DNA from: JAXIHJ01 sp034189755
Lineage (GTDB): Bacteria; Planctomycetota; Phycisphaerae; SM23-33
Length of the DNA stretch: 20,679 bases
Direction: 5' to 3'
NCBI GenBank assembly: GCA_034189755.1
Contig: JAXIHJ010000088.1
Location: forward strand, 1-20,679
The position numbers and the translations under genes are program-made. Each line of letters starts with the position of its first letter. Position 1 is the first letter of the stretch. Shown here piece after piece: positions 7,075 to 15,418 of this stretch. The notes below the pieces were generated by a model, which was not told the DNA's origin, ran no database searches, and saw only the letters and a list, made by a program, of their open reading frames with translations.

Positions 7075-7765
7075 CCAGGCCGCAGCCAAGCACCGCCGCG
7101 CCGGCCAGGGCGTGGCTGAATCGCTCCAGGCGACCTGTCGGCAGTAGCATCAGGCCGGAGCTTGCAAGTAACACCAGGGTCAACATGGTCCCGATGGTTA
7201 CAGCGCTGAACAGCCCGGCTACCAGAACCACGCCCCATATGCTCTCAGTCGCCGCGGGGTACATCAACACGGGTATCAAAGGCTCGCACGGCCCGAAGAC
7301 AAAGACCAGAAACAGTACCCAGGGCGTCAGATTCTTGCGGCCGGGCTGTTCTGACGGATGGGCGTGGGCGCCGTCATGGGTGTGTTCATGTGCGTGGGAT
7401 TCACCACTGTCGTGGCTGTGCAGATGCCTGTGAGGCTTGTTGCGGTACGCTCTGCGAATGCCCCAAACCAGGTACGCCAGCCCGAAACCCGTCAGCAGCC
7501 AGGCTGCGATGTTCCCGCGAAAGGATTCCGTCACCTCCAGATGAGAAACGGCAATGCCCATCGCGATGCCGACCAGACCCAGCACTACCGAGCTGCCGAC
7601 GTGGCCGATGCCGCACAGGAGGGTAATAATGGCCGTTCTGGCCACAGACCACCTCCGTGCGCGGGCAAGTGCTATGAACGGCACGTAATGGTCCGGTCCC
7701 AGGAGCGTATGTAAAAAGCCGATCGAAGCCGCTGTTACAGCCAGAATAGACAATTCTTTGGACAC
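7055..7765 (-). CDS. NicO/UreH-like nickel/cobalt transporter with His-rich loop
   Basis: A 236-residue membrane protein with about six hydrophobic helices. The first helix carries H19-xxxxx-D25-H26 ('HTLLGPDH'), similar to the metal-binding signature of NiCoT, RcnA and UreH-type transporters. A cytoplasmic-type loop (112-136) has 10 histidines in 25 residues, as in Ni/Co exporters and importers. The later stretch 'FGPCEPLIPVLMYP' is typical of the UreH/TauE-like branch. It probably moves Ni2+ or Co2+; direction cannot be told. GTG 7765 is preceded by GGAG at 10 nt. The gene is convergent with the PEP-CTERM gene and divergent from the porin gene; a dyad at 7809-7832 lies in its upstream region. 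Confidence 0.75.
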   Translation of the reverse strand: MSKELSILAVTAASIGFLHTLLGPDHYVPFIALARARRWSVARTAIITLLCGIGHVGSSVVLGLVGIAMGIAVSHLEVTESFRGNIAAWLLTGFGLAYLVWGIRRAYRNKPHRHLHSHDSGESHAHEHTHDGAHAHPSEQPGRKNLTPWVLFLVFVFGPCEPLIPVLMYPAATESIWGVVLVAGLFSAVTIGTMLTLVLLASSGLMLLPTGRLERFSHALAGAAVLGCGLAIHLGL

Positions 7766-7808
7766 GTCTCAGTTTCTCCAGTTTTTAGCGCAGGTTTCAG
7801 CCGGGACG

Positions 7809-7832
7809 AATACTACCATGCCGTTCGGTATT
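7809..7832. promoter_or_regulatory. Imperfect dyad upstream of the transporter gene
   Basis: AATAC (7809-7813) and GTATT (7828-7832) are inverted with 14 nt between them, 44 nt upstream of the transporter start. The layout is like that of a metal-responsive repressor site, but the half-sites match no operator I know well. Confidence 0.25.
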
Positions 7833-7904
7833 ACTAAAGCCAGAAATCGTGTGAAAAACGAGGTTTTCTCCAAGTTCTTCTCCTGGGAACCCATAAAATG
7901 ACAG

Positions 7905-7925
7905 CGGCAATTGAACCGGTTGCCG
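7905..7925. repeat. Perfect inverted repeat upstream of the porin promoter
   Basis: CGGCAA (7905-7910) and TTGCCG (7920-7925) form a perfect 6-bp stem around 9 nt, 22 nt before the -35 box of the porin gene. It could be an activator site. The 263-nt gap between the divergent genes (7766-8028) otherwise holds only the promoter. Confidence 0.35.
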
Positions 7926-7947
7926 CCGGGCGGAGCAAAATGCACGG

Positions 7948-7976
7948 TTGACGTACGTGCAGAATCAGTCTATACA
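7948..7976 (+). promoter_or_regulatory. Predicted sigma70-type promoter for the porin gene
   Basis: TTGACG (7948-7953), a 17-nt spacer and TATACA (7971-7976) give a good match to the consensus. A transcript would start near 7983, about 46 nt before ATG 8029. It also shows that the in-frame TTG at 7948 cannot be the translation start. Confidence 0.6.
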
Positions 7977-8028
7977 TACCGACACAAGTTGTCCGAAGAA
8001 GTATAGTAACACGGCTTCTGAGGCGGTT

Positions 8029-9462
8029 ATGAAAAGGTCGGCTAAGCGGGTTCGTGGTATATGCTGGCGGGTTCTTCCCTTGTTCGCCGTTGCGGCGATA
8101 TCGGCCGCCCCTGCGCTCGGCCAGGACCTAAACGGCGCTCGTGTGTATAGTGAGCAGCTTCGCGTCAAGCTGGATGAGCAGCTTCCCGAGGCCAGGGAAA
8201 TGGGTTTCGACGCCGGCGGCTGGTTCAGTTTCGCGTTGTTTAGCTATGACGACGAACCTTCCCGGCGCGACCGGACGTTGCGGCAGTATCAGATTCGCAC
8301 CTGGGCGAGCATGAACCTCCGCGGCGTGCATCGGGCCTACGTCCGCGGTCTTTTAAACTGGGACTGCTGGAACAGCGGCGACAATCCAGCCGGCGGACGC
8401 GGCGACGACTTCGACGGCGAGATCGAGCGGGCATGGTATCAGTTCGACCTGGGCCGGTGGCTGCAACACCGAACCGGCCAAAAGCCGCCGGTGGGCTTTA
8501 AGTTCAAAATCGGGCGTCAGTTCGCCACTATCGGCACGGCCCTGACGTTGTCGATGCCCCTGGACATGATTCGGTTCGATGTTGCGCTTCGGGACTGGCA
8601 GTTCATGGCGATGTTGGGCCAAACGATCAGGGACTCCAACAATGTCGTGGACAACTCCAGCCGCGTCGCCGGACATCAGGACCGATGCTTCTTTGGCTTT
8701 GAGCTGGTGTATACGGGCTTCGGCCAGCACCGCCCCTTCGTCTATTATCTGGACAATCAGGACAACACCCGCCCCGACCCGCCGGACCCGACCCAGGGCT
8801 ATGAGTACACATCCCGTTACGTCGGCATCGGCAGCGAAGGCACGGTACTGCTGCCCGACCTGCGATACCGCGCTGAGGTTGTGGGCGAGTCGGGCAAGAG
8901 ATATTCTGACGGCATAGCCGCCGGCCGAGACCACATCTGCGCCATGGCCGTCGATGTCATGCTGGAGTATCTCTTCCGCAGGCCAACCCGCCCGAAGGTG
9001 ATGGTCGAATACCTCTACGGCAGCGGCGACAGCGATCACGTCTCAACCGCCACGTCCACCGTAGGCGGCAACTGGCCCGGCACCAGGGACACGAACTTTA
9101 ACGCATTCGGCTTTCGCGACACCGGCATCGCGTTCGCACCGCGAATCTCGAACATCCATATTTACGTACTCGGCACCAGCTTTTTTCCACTGGAACACAT
9201 AGAGTTGTTCAAGAAGATGGAAATTGGCTCGAAGGTCTTTTTCTATCACAAGGCCAGGGCCTCAGGCCCCATCGGCGACAGCTCAACCGACAACAGGGGC
9301 AAGTGGCTCGGCTGGGAATGGGATATTTACTGCAACTGGCGCGTAACCAGCGATCTGGCCTGGACGATCCGCTATGGCGCGTTTCAGCCGGGATCGGCTT
9401 ACGACGGCCAGGGCCAGTCCTGTCGGCAGTATCTGTACACGGGAATTACTCTGAGTTTCTAA
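8029..9462 (+). CDS. Alginate-export-like outer membrane beta-barrel
   Basis: A 477-residue protein with a Sec signal peptide (about 1-32, ending 'APALGQ') and a C-terminal 'YLYTGITLSF', the terminal aromatic residue typical of outer membrane barrels. In between are many alternating aromatic strands, such as 'KIGRQFATIG', 'FGFELVYTGF' and 'WDIYCNW'. The pattern fits the alginate export (AlgE-like) porin family, which planctomycetes carry in several copies; the real substrate is unknown. ATG 8029 is chosen over upstream in-frame starts because it begins the signal peptide, has GAGG 5 nt away, and lies downstream of the promoter at 7948-7976. It may be co-transcribed with the lipoprotein gene 42 nt downstream. 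Confidence 0.72.
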   Translation: MKRSAKRVRGICWRVLPLFAVAAISAAPALGQDLNGARVYSEQLRVKLDEQLPEAREMGFDAGGWFSFALFSYDDEPSRRDRTLRQYQIRTWASMNLRGVHRAYVRGLLNWDCWNSGDNPAGGRGDDFDGEIERAWYQFDLGRWLQHRTGQKPPVGFKFKIGRQFATIGTALTLSMPLDMIRFDVALRDWQFMAMLGQTIRDSNNVVDNSSRVAGHQDRCFFGFELVYTGFGQHRPFVYYLDNQDNTRPDPPDPTQGYEYTSRYVGIGSEGTVLLPDLRYRAEVVGESGKRYSDGIAAGRDHICAMAVDVMLEYLFRRPTRPKVMVEYLYGSGDSDHVSTATSTVGGNWPGTRDTNFNAFGFRDTGIAFAPRISNIHIYVLGTSFFPLEHIELFKKMEIGSKVFFYHKARASGPIGDSSTDNRGKWLGWEWDIYCNWRVTSDLAWTIRYGAFQPGSAYDGQGQSCRQYLYTGITLSF

Positions 9463-9504
9463 TGTGTATAGCGAGCATTAGGTAAATAGGCAGGTGGTAG
9501 GTTT

Positions 9505-10056
9505 ATGATGCATCTGGGACGTCGAATCTTCTGGGTGATGGCAGTTGCGGCCGTAACGGCCGGCGCAGTCGGCTGCGCCGCGTCCGATATGAAAGTTGTC
9601 GCCGCAGATGCCGTACTGCCGGCCAACGAAGATTCCGCAGCCTTCCTCGACCGGATATCCTCCAGGCTTACTGTTACCGAAAACGACGCCATGCGGGGTG
9701 TGCTGATGCTGGTGGACGGCAAAGACACCGCCGGCTCGTTCCAACAGCGACTGGAAAGTCTACTGGCCAGGAAAGTCATATCATCGCGGTGGAGTTACGA
9801 CGCAGGCAGGCCCGTCACCAGGGGCAAGGTCGCCTACATGATTTGCCAGGCAACCAAAATTCCGGGCGGCGTCATGATGCGCCTGACCGGTCCGAACCAG
9901 CGGTACTGCCTGCGCGAATTGCAGTATCAGCGGTTGATGGTCGCCGGATCGACGTTCACGCCGGTAACGGGCATGGAGTTTGTGGACGCAATCAGCCGGG
10001 CCGATACCTACATCCGCACGGGTAAAACGCCTAACGTACTGGGCGACGTTGAGTGA
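9505..10056 (+). CDS. Small lipoprotein of unknown function
   Basis: A 183-residue protein with a lipoprotein signal: a hydrophobic segment ending in lipobox 'AVGC' with the lipidated cysteine at residue 24. The mature part is mixed alpha/beta, with conserved-looking stretches 'VTRGKVAYMICQATKIPGG' and 'YCLRELQYQRLM'. I do not recognise a named family. ATG 9505 is followed at once by a second ATG (9508); an AGG lies just upstream. The gene sits 42 nt after the porin gene, so a shared transcript is plausible, and it is followed by a hairpin at 10070-10086. It may be a partner of the porin or of the FecR/cyclase genes downstream; neither is shown. Confidence 0.72.
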   Translation: MMHLGRRIFWVMAVAAVTAGAVGCAASDMKVVAADAVLPANEDSAAFLDRISSRLTVTENDAMRGVLMLVDGKDTAGSFQQRLESLLARKVISSRWSYDAGRPVTRGKVAYMICQATKIPGGVMMRLTGPNQRYCLRELQYQRLMVAGSTFTPVTGMEFVDAISRADTYIRTGKTPNVLGDVE

Positions 10057-10069
10057 GAATGTCTCACAG

Positions 10070-10086
10070 CCCGGAGAAGTTCCGGG
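10070..10086 (+). terminator. Hairpin after the lipoprotein gene, possible terminator
   Basis: CCCGGA (10070-10075) pairs with TCCGGG (10081-10086) around GAAGT, a perfect 6-bp GC-rich stem 13 nt after the stop codon. It is followed only by TTTG, so termination may be weak. It lies directly before the promoter of the next operon. Confidence 0.45.
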
Positions 10087-10087
10087 T

Positions 10088-10115
10088 TTGAAAAAGCCCG
10101 TCTGCGGTATATAAT
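10088..10115 (+). promoter_or_regulatory. Predicted sigma70-type promoter for the FecR-cyclase operon
   Basis: TTGAAA (10088-10093), a 16-nt spacer and a perfect TATAAT (10110-10115). The best promoter match in the window. Transcription would start near 10122, giving an untranslated leader of about 80 nt. Confidence 0.6.
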
Positions 10116-10201
10116 TCACTGTTCAACCGTCCGGTGCGAAAAGCGCCAAGAGGGACCGTTATACGTCTGATCTATTTTGGCTCTATGAGCAGGAGTCGGC
10201 T

Positions 10202-10990
10202 ATGTTGCGAAATATGACCGTTATGAGTGTCGTCCTGGCGATTCTGGCGTTGCCGTCCCTGGCGAACTATGCAAAGAAGCCGGGTGAGGCGAAGGCGCCG
10301 AAGGCCGACAAGATGAAGGTAACTGTGGTGTCCGTTTCAGGCACAGCCCACAAACATAAGGCCTCCGGCCCGGCAGGCAGATGGGTTCAGATCAAGGACG
10401 GCGAAACGCTCGACGAGCTGACGATTATTCGTACGGGCCTGGGCGCCAAGGTGGTTCTGCAAATCGCCGACCGAGGCCGTGTAACAATCAAGGGCGCCAC
10501 GAAAGTCGGTATCGGAGAGTTGGAAAAGAAGGGCCGGCTCGTCAAGGCGAGGCTGGGCTTGAAGTACGGTTCAATGCGAGCCAGGGTGGACTCCAGCCGC
10601 GGGCCTAACGACTTTCAGGTGGCCACCCCGGTCGCCACGTTGAGCGTGCGGGGCAGCGGCCTCAACACGTCGTTCGGGCCGTTCGGGCTGAATCTGCAAA
10701 ACACCGGCGGCAAGTGGCGGATGAGAGCCGACGGCAAGGGCATGACACTCGGCGACGGCCAGTTGGGAGACGGAGACTTCTCGCTTTCCAAGGACCTGGC
10801 CGACGACAACCGCGACCCCAAAATGGTGGATGCTCTTGGTGGCCTGAACAAGGATGAGTCCAAGAGCATTATGGACAGCGGCAATTCGCCCAGAGACCCG
10901 GCCATCAGCGGCAATGGCAGCATTGGGCCGCCCCTGCCTTTTACCCCGCCGCCATATGTGTGTGGTCGCGGCTCCGGTTATGATTACTAA
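10202..10990 (+). CDS. FecR-domain periplasmic protein
   Basis: A 262-residue exported protein with a signal peptide (about 1-21) and a FecR-type domain (about 37-160). The latter shows 'LTIIRTGLGAKVVLQI', 'GATKVGIGEL' and 'YGSMRARVD', then 'TPVATLSVRGSG', which is the usual FecR end motif. The family senses or scaffolds envelope signals; in the Fec system it passes a signal across the membrane, while stand-alone FecR proteins are less understood. The C-terminal ~90 residues are Gly/Pro/Asp-rich and probably disordered. AGGAG (10191-10195) lies 6 nt before the ATG. It is 52 nt upstream of the CHASE2 cyclase, and this pairing suggests it is the periplasmic partner of that cyclase. Confidence 0.8.
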   Translation: MLRNMTVMSVVLAILALPSLANYAKKPGEAKAPKADKMKVTVVSVSGTAHKHKASGPAGRWVQIKDGETLDELTIIRTGLGAKVVLQIADRGRVTIKGATKVGIGELEKKGRLVKARLGLKYGSMRARVDSSRGPNDFQVATPVATLSVRGSGLNTSFGPFGLNLQNTGGKWRMRADGKGMTLGDGQLGDGDFSLSKDLADDNRDPKMVDALGGLNKDESKSIMDSGNSPRDPAISGNGSIGPPLPFTPPPYVCGRGSGYDY

Positions 10991-11042
10991 CCGGCTTAAT
11001 CCCACCTTGTAGGAACCACCGGGCGGGGGTTAGACTCTTGGC

Positions 11043-14024
11043 ATGGCTGCTGGGTCGCTGCGGACATCCCGACCTGTTTCTTCGCTCCTGCTGGGGCTTG
11101 TGGGGACGTTGGCTGTAATCGCAGCGCACATCGGCAAGCTGGACCGCCGTGCCGAGCTGCACGCACTGGACGTCCGGTTCAGGAATTTCTCCCACGCGAC
11201 GGTCGCCGGCGACATCGTGCATGTGGACATCGACGATGGCAGTCTGGACGAGTTGGGGCGTTGGCCCTGGCCGAGGCAACTGCTGGCGGGAATCATCGAC
11301 GTCCTGGACGAGTGCGGCGCGCAGGCTGTGGTGCTGGACATAATCCTGCCGGAGCCGCAGAAGGTCCGATACGTTTCGGCTGCGGGGCAAGTCTACGGCG
11401 GCGGCGATGCGCCTGTCATAGCAGAAGCTCCACCCGTGCCGGTGTTCGACGACGCAATTCTGGCCGAGTCGATCCGCCGGGGCCGAGGCGTGGCTCTGCC
11501 GATGCACATAGATTTTGCTGAGCGGCAAGTCTCACCGCTGCAAGTACAGGTCCGGGAGATGTTGGTTTCTGAACCCCTGTTGTCGGCTGATGAAATCGCC
11601 GCACGTTTGCGTCGGCCATGCCCCGCCATCGAAAGCGTCCTGCGACGGTCCCGTCAAAGCGCAATCGGTCTTCGCGTGGGGCAGATGCTTTCCGCCGAGC
11701 CGGAGGCGAATTTTGCGGCCGTCCTGGCATCGATTCTGCCCGGCCTGCCGCGGCACAAGGCCTCGGATGCAAAAGACATGGTCGAGAAGGCATATCTGCG
11801 GCACCGGGCAATTCGGGCACTGGAACGTTTCGGTCTCCCGGCCGAGCAGGTGGCGGGCTACCCGCTTCGGTCAGGGTCGATGGTTCCGCCTTTGGTTATG
11901 TTGGCACGGGTGGCTCATCTAAGCGGTTTTGTAACGGTCAAGCCTGACGAAGACGGCGTGGTAAGGCGGATACCCCTGCTTGGCCGCAGCGGTCAGCAAG
12001 TGTATATGCAGTTTGCCCTGGCTGTCGCGGCGCGGGAACTGGGCCGACGGCACAGCCGACCGGTTGTCGTCTCCGCCGATGCGGCATCCGTCAGCATCCG
12101 CTGTGCGGACGGCGCCGGGCGGGTAATACCCCTGGACTCCGACGGCTTTATGCTTATTCATTGGCTGGGCGGGGCGGCATCGAACGCCGAAAAAAGCGCC
12201 CGCCTCAGGCACATCCCCGCCATGTCGGTTGCGGCAATATGGCAGGAAAAAAAGCAAATCGACAGGCTCTCCGACCTGACGCATGGGCTTGGCGTTAAGT
12301 TTCTTGGCATGGGGTATCCTGAGAGCGAGCGCCAGGAGAAGCAACTGCAAGCGCTTGGCCGATTGACCGACCAGCTTGACGATGCGTACATGGAGCGCCT
12401 TGCCGCCGAACGGCTGCTGCAAAGGGTGATGCTGTACGAGCCTTCTGTAGCACCGGACGTGCGGTCGCTTGCTCGGCTTCGGCAAAACGAGCAAGACATC
12501 CAGGCCCAGGCCTGCCAGACAGCCAAGGCGCTTATTGACGAGCTTCGCAGCCCGGCCAACCTAAAGGCCTTCGCCGGCGACCAAGAGGCCCAGGCACGAC
12601 AGACGCTGAAACTGCTCGACAGCCTGCCGCTTGAGATCCGGAACAAAAAAGCGAACCTGAAAAAACTGCTGGCGGAGCTGAGGACGATTGTGGCCGGAAA
12701 AATCTGCATGATAGGATCGACTGCGACGGGCGCAGCCGACTTCGTGCCGACGCCGATGGGCAAACGGACGCCCGGCGTGACAGTCCACTCGAATATTATC
12801 AACACGATTCTATCCGGCAGCTTTATTCGGCAGTGGCCCCTGGCGGCTGACATCCTGGTGATTCTGGCCGCCGGTCTGCTGGTTGCGCTGCTGGCGGCCA
12901 CTCGGCCGGTCCTGCAGGCCGCGCTGCTGGCGGTGCTGCTGGCGGCGGGATACGTAGCCTTTAACTGCCTCGTGGTGTTCGATCGATGGGGCGTCTGGCT
13001 GGTGGCTGTGGCGCCGGTGGCGGCTATGCTGGTAAGTTTTCTGCTGGTTACCGCCTACCGCCAGCTCACCGAGGAACGGGCCAAGCGGCACATCAAGGAC
13101 ATGTTCGCTCACGCGATGTCGCCGGCGCTGGTGGACCGCCTGCTGGAAGACCCGTCGCTCGCCGAGCTTGGCGGCCAAAAACGCACGCTGACCTGCATGT
13201 TCTCGGACATCGCAGGCTTCACGCCGCTGTCGGAGTCGCTAGGTCCACCGCAGACGGTCCGGCTGCTGAACCGCTACTTCGACCGCGTGACCGAAGTCGT
13301 ACAGAATAGCCACGGCGGATACCTTAATAAGTTTCTCGGCGACGGCATCTTCTGCTTCTTCGGCGCGCCGGTGTTTCAGGAGGACCACCCGCTCCGGGCG
13401 GTCCGGGCGGCTGTGGACTGCCAGGCGGAGGTGGCCAAGCTGAACGACGCTCTACAGGCCGAACTAGGCCCGGACACGCAGCTTTCAGTTCGGATCGGCG
13501 TTACCACCGGTGAGGCGATGGTGGGCAACTGCGGCTCGACCCAGCGTATGGACTACACGGCAATCGGCGACTGCGTAAACCTCGCCAGCCGGCTTGAGGC
13601 GGCCAACAAATTCTTCGGCACGCATATCCTCGTCGATGACCGTGCCTGTCGCCTGTGCAAAAAGGAAAACAACGACTTGTTCGCCCGTCCGCTGGGTGCG
13701 GTATTCGTAACCGGCCAGCGTGAGGCGGTGAAGATATGGAACGTCCTCGGTGCCGAAGCGGCGCCCGAGCAGCGGGAGGTGCTGGACGACTTCGCAGGCG
13801 CCGTCGAGTTGTTCACAGAGCGCAAGTTCAAAGCTGCCGCCAGGCTGTTTCAGGAGGTCCATAAGGTGATGCCCGACGACAGGCCCGCAAAGATATATCT
13901 CGATCTGGCCAGGGAATGCGCCGCCCGCCCGACGGTCGGAACTGATTGGGACCCGCAGAGCGAAACCGGCGGTGGTGTGGTTCAGATAGCCGGCCCGTGG
14001 CGTTTTCGCAGCCCGGGCAAATAG
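11043..14024 (+). CDS. CHASE2-domain class III adenylate/guanylate cyclase
   Basis: A 993-residue membrane cyclase. An N-terminal helix (11-31) is followed by a periplasmic CHASE2 domain (about 39-595), three transmembrane helices (about 600-672) and a class III cyclase domain (about 715-890). The catalytic set is complete: metal aspartates D722 ('FSDIAGFT') and D767 ('LGDG'), purine-contact K763 and T839, and transition-state N846 and R850 ('NLASR'). Lys/Thr suggest ATP, so cAMP is the likelier product. A short TPR-like helix pair follows (about 905-960). The CHASE2 domain is enlarged by helical stretches (about 180-270 and 424-545). CHASE2 is thought to sense periplasmic signals; the FecR protein encoded upstream is a likely partner. 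No clear ribosome binding site is seen. Confidence 0.9.
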   Translation: MAAGSLRTSRPVSSLLLGLVGTLAVIAAHIGKLDRRAELHALDVRFRNFSHATVAGDIVHVDIDDGSLDELGRWPWPRQLLAGIIDVLDECGAQAVVLDIILPEPQKVRYVSAAGQVYGGGDAPVIAEAPPVPVFDDAILAESIRRGRGVALPMHIDFAERQVSPLQVQVREMLVSEPLLSADEIAARLRRPCPAIESVLRRSRQSAIGLRVGQMLSAEPEANFAAVLASILPGLPRHKASDAKDMVEKAYLRHRAIRALERFGLPAEQVAGYPLRSGSMVPPLVMLARVAHLSGFVTVKPDEDGVVRRIPLLGRSGQQVYMQFALAVAARELGRRHSRPVVVSADAASVSIRCADGAGRVIPLDSDGFMLIHWLGGAASNAEKSARLRHIPAMSVAAIWQEKKQIDRLSDLTHGLGVKFLGMGYPESERQEKQLQALGRLTDQLDDAYMERLAAERLLQRVMLYEPSVAPDVRSLARLRQNEQDIQAQACQTAKALIDELRSPANLKAFAGDQEAQARQTLKLLDSLPLEIRNKKANLKKLLAELRTIVAGKICMIGSTATGAADFVPTPMGKRTPGVTVHSNIINTILSGSFIRQWPLAADILVILAAGLLVALLAATRPVLQAALLAVLLAAGYVAFNCLVVFDRWGVWLVAVAPVAAMLVSFLLVTAYRQLTEERAKRHIKDMFAHAMSPALVDRLLEDPSLAELGGQKRTLTCMFSDIAGFTPLSESLGPPQTVRLLNRYFDRVTEVVQNSHGGYLNKFLGDGIFCFFGAPVFQEDHPLRAVRAAVDCQAEVAKLNDALQAELGPDTQLSVRIGVTTGEAMVGNCGSTQRMDYTAIGDCVNLASRLEAANKFFGTHILVDDRACRLCKKENNDLFARPLGAVFVTGQREAVKIWNVLGAEAAPEQREVLDDFAGAVELFTERKFKAAARLFQEVHKVMPDDRPAKIYLDLARECAARPTVGTDWDPQSETGGGVVQIAGPWRFRSPGK

Positions 14025-14035
14025 CGGCCGGGGTT

Positions 14036-15289
14036 CTACTTCCTGCGGATGACGATTGCGGTAAGGTCGTCTTTCTGGGGTTCGCCGGCCGTGAATTCGG
14101 CTACGGCACGGAGGAGATTGCCGATCATCTTCTCAGCCGCTAGGTCGCGGTCGCGGCGCAGAAGTTCCATCATTCGTTCAATGCCGAATTCCTCGCTGGC
14201 GGTGTTCATCGCCTCGAAGAAGCCGTCGGTGGTGACGACCGTAAAGTCACCCGGTTGAAACGTGTGTCCGGCTACCTCGCTGTAGTCTACCTCTGTCATT
14301 ATGCCCAGGGGCATGGCGCTGGCGGGAACCTGGGTGAAGTTGTCCTGTTTGCGGTCGTAGAAAAGCATGGGTCCGTGGCCGGCTGCCGCATAGGTCAGGC
14401 TGGCGGCGAGCGGGTCCAGCAGACCCAGGAAACACGTAACGAATCTGCCGTCAGCCAGGTCGTCGGTCAATAGGTTATTAACGCCGTCCAGCACGATGCC
14501 TACGTCTCGTCCCTGGAGGCTTATCGCCCGCAGCATCGCGCGGGTCTCGGCTATTACCAGGGCCGGGCCGATGCCGTGGCCGCTGGCGTCGGCGACCACC
14601 AGCATCCATCGACCATCAGGCAGGGGCAGAAAGTCGTATGTATCGCCGCCGGTGTCGTCGGCCGGGCGGCAGAAACCCGTAACGTCGAAACCACAAATGT
14701 GCGGCGATTCGCCGGGCAGCAGGCCACGCTGAATGTCCCGGGCCATCTTCATCGCACGTTCCATCTCCTGCTTCTGAATATAGTGCGTGATAAGCCTCGC
14801 CCTCTGTAGCGAGACGCCCGCCTGAGCGCCGAGCGTCTCAGCCAAATTTACGTCATACTCATTAAAATTGCCCGACCGCTTGTTCAGCACCTGTAGCACG
14901 CCGACCAGTTGGTCCTCGTAGTCGCGCAGCGGCACCGACAGTATGTTCCGCGTGCGGAAGCCCGTCTTGCGGTCGATGTCGGGGTTAAATCGCGAATCGG
15001 CGTATGCGTCCGGTATGTTGATGGTTTGGCCGGTCTGGACAGCTGCGCTGGCTACGCCTCGGTCGGCGGGGAAGCGAATCTCCTCGACTCCGGCGGCGAT
15101 GCGGCTGACAAGCTCCTGGCTGGCCGGCTCGTACAGGAACAAACTGGCCCGCTCGGCATCGAGCAGTTCCATACTGCGGTCGATGATGTGACCCAAAAGC
15201 TCATCGAGCTGTACGGTGGCAGCCATCAGCCGCGTGATGTCGAGAACCTTCTGGAGATCCCGATTCTTTTTGGATTCGCTGGGTTTCAT
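14036..15289 (-). CDS. GAF-domain PP2C-type serine phosphatase (RsbU/SpoIIE-like)
   Basis: A 417-residue cytoplasmic protein. It has an N-terminal GAF sensor domain (about 15-165), a helical linker ('MERAMKMARDIQRGLLP') and a PP2C/SpoIIE phosphatase domain. Metal-binding motifs are intact: 'GGDTYDF' with D216 and D219, 'VADASGHG' with D234, 'TTDGFFEA' with D355, and 'KDDL' with D407/D408. Such proteins dephosphorylate anti-sigma-factor antagonists (STAS proteins) and so control partner-switching stress responses; no STAS or RsbW-like gene is present here. ATG 15289 is chosen because the domain pattern starts there; a GTG further upstream would add 31 residues with no sign of coding. It is convergent with the cyclase, 11 nt apart. 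Confidence 0.87.
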   Translation of the reverse strand: MKPSESKKNRDLQKVLDITRLMAATVQLDELLGHIIDRSMELLDAERASLFLYEPASQELVSRIAAGVEEIRFPADRGVASAAVQTGQTINIPDAYADSRFNPDIDRKTGFRTRNILSVPLRDYEDQLVGVLQVLNKRSGNFNEYDVNLAETLGAQAGVSLQRARLITHYIQKQEMERAMKMARDIQRGLLPGESPHICGFDVTGFCRPADDTGGDTYDFLPLPDGRWMLVVADASGHGIGPALVIAETRAMLRAISLQGRDVGIVLDGVNNLLTDDLADGRFVTCFLGLLDPLAASLTYAAAGHGPMLFYDRKQDNFTQVPASAMPLGIMTEVDYSEVAGHTFQPGDFTVVTTDGFFEAMNTASEEFGIERMMELLRRDRDLAAEKMIGNLLRAVAEFTAGEPQKDDLTAIVIRRK

Positions 15290-15418
15290 CGTCAAAAGAT
15301 GCGCGCTTACCGGACTATCCTGATCCCGTATCGGAGTTGCCGGCCGGGCTACAGTCAACCACTGGCCACAGGAGCATACCACGCAGCCGGATTCGATGAA
15401 AGTTATCGAGTTTATTTT

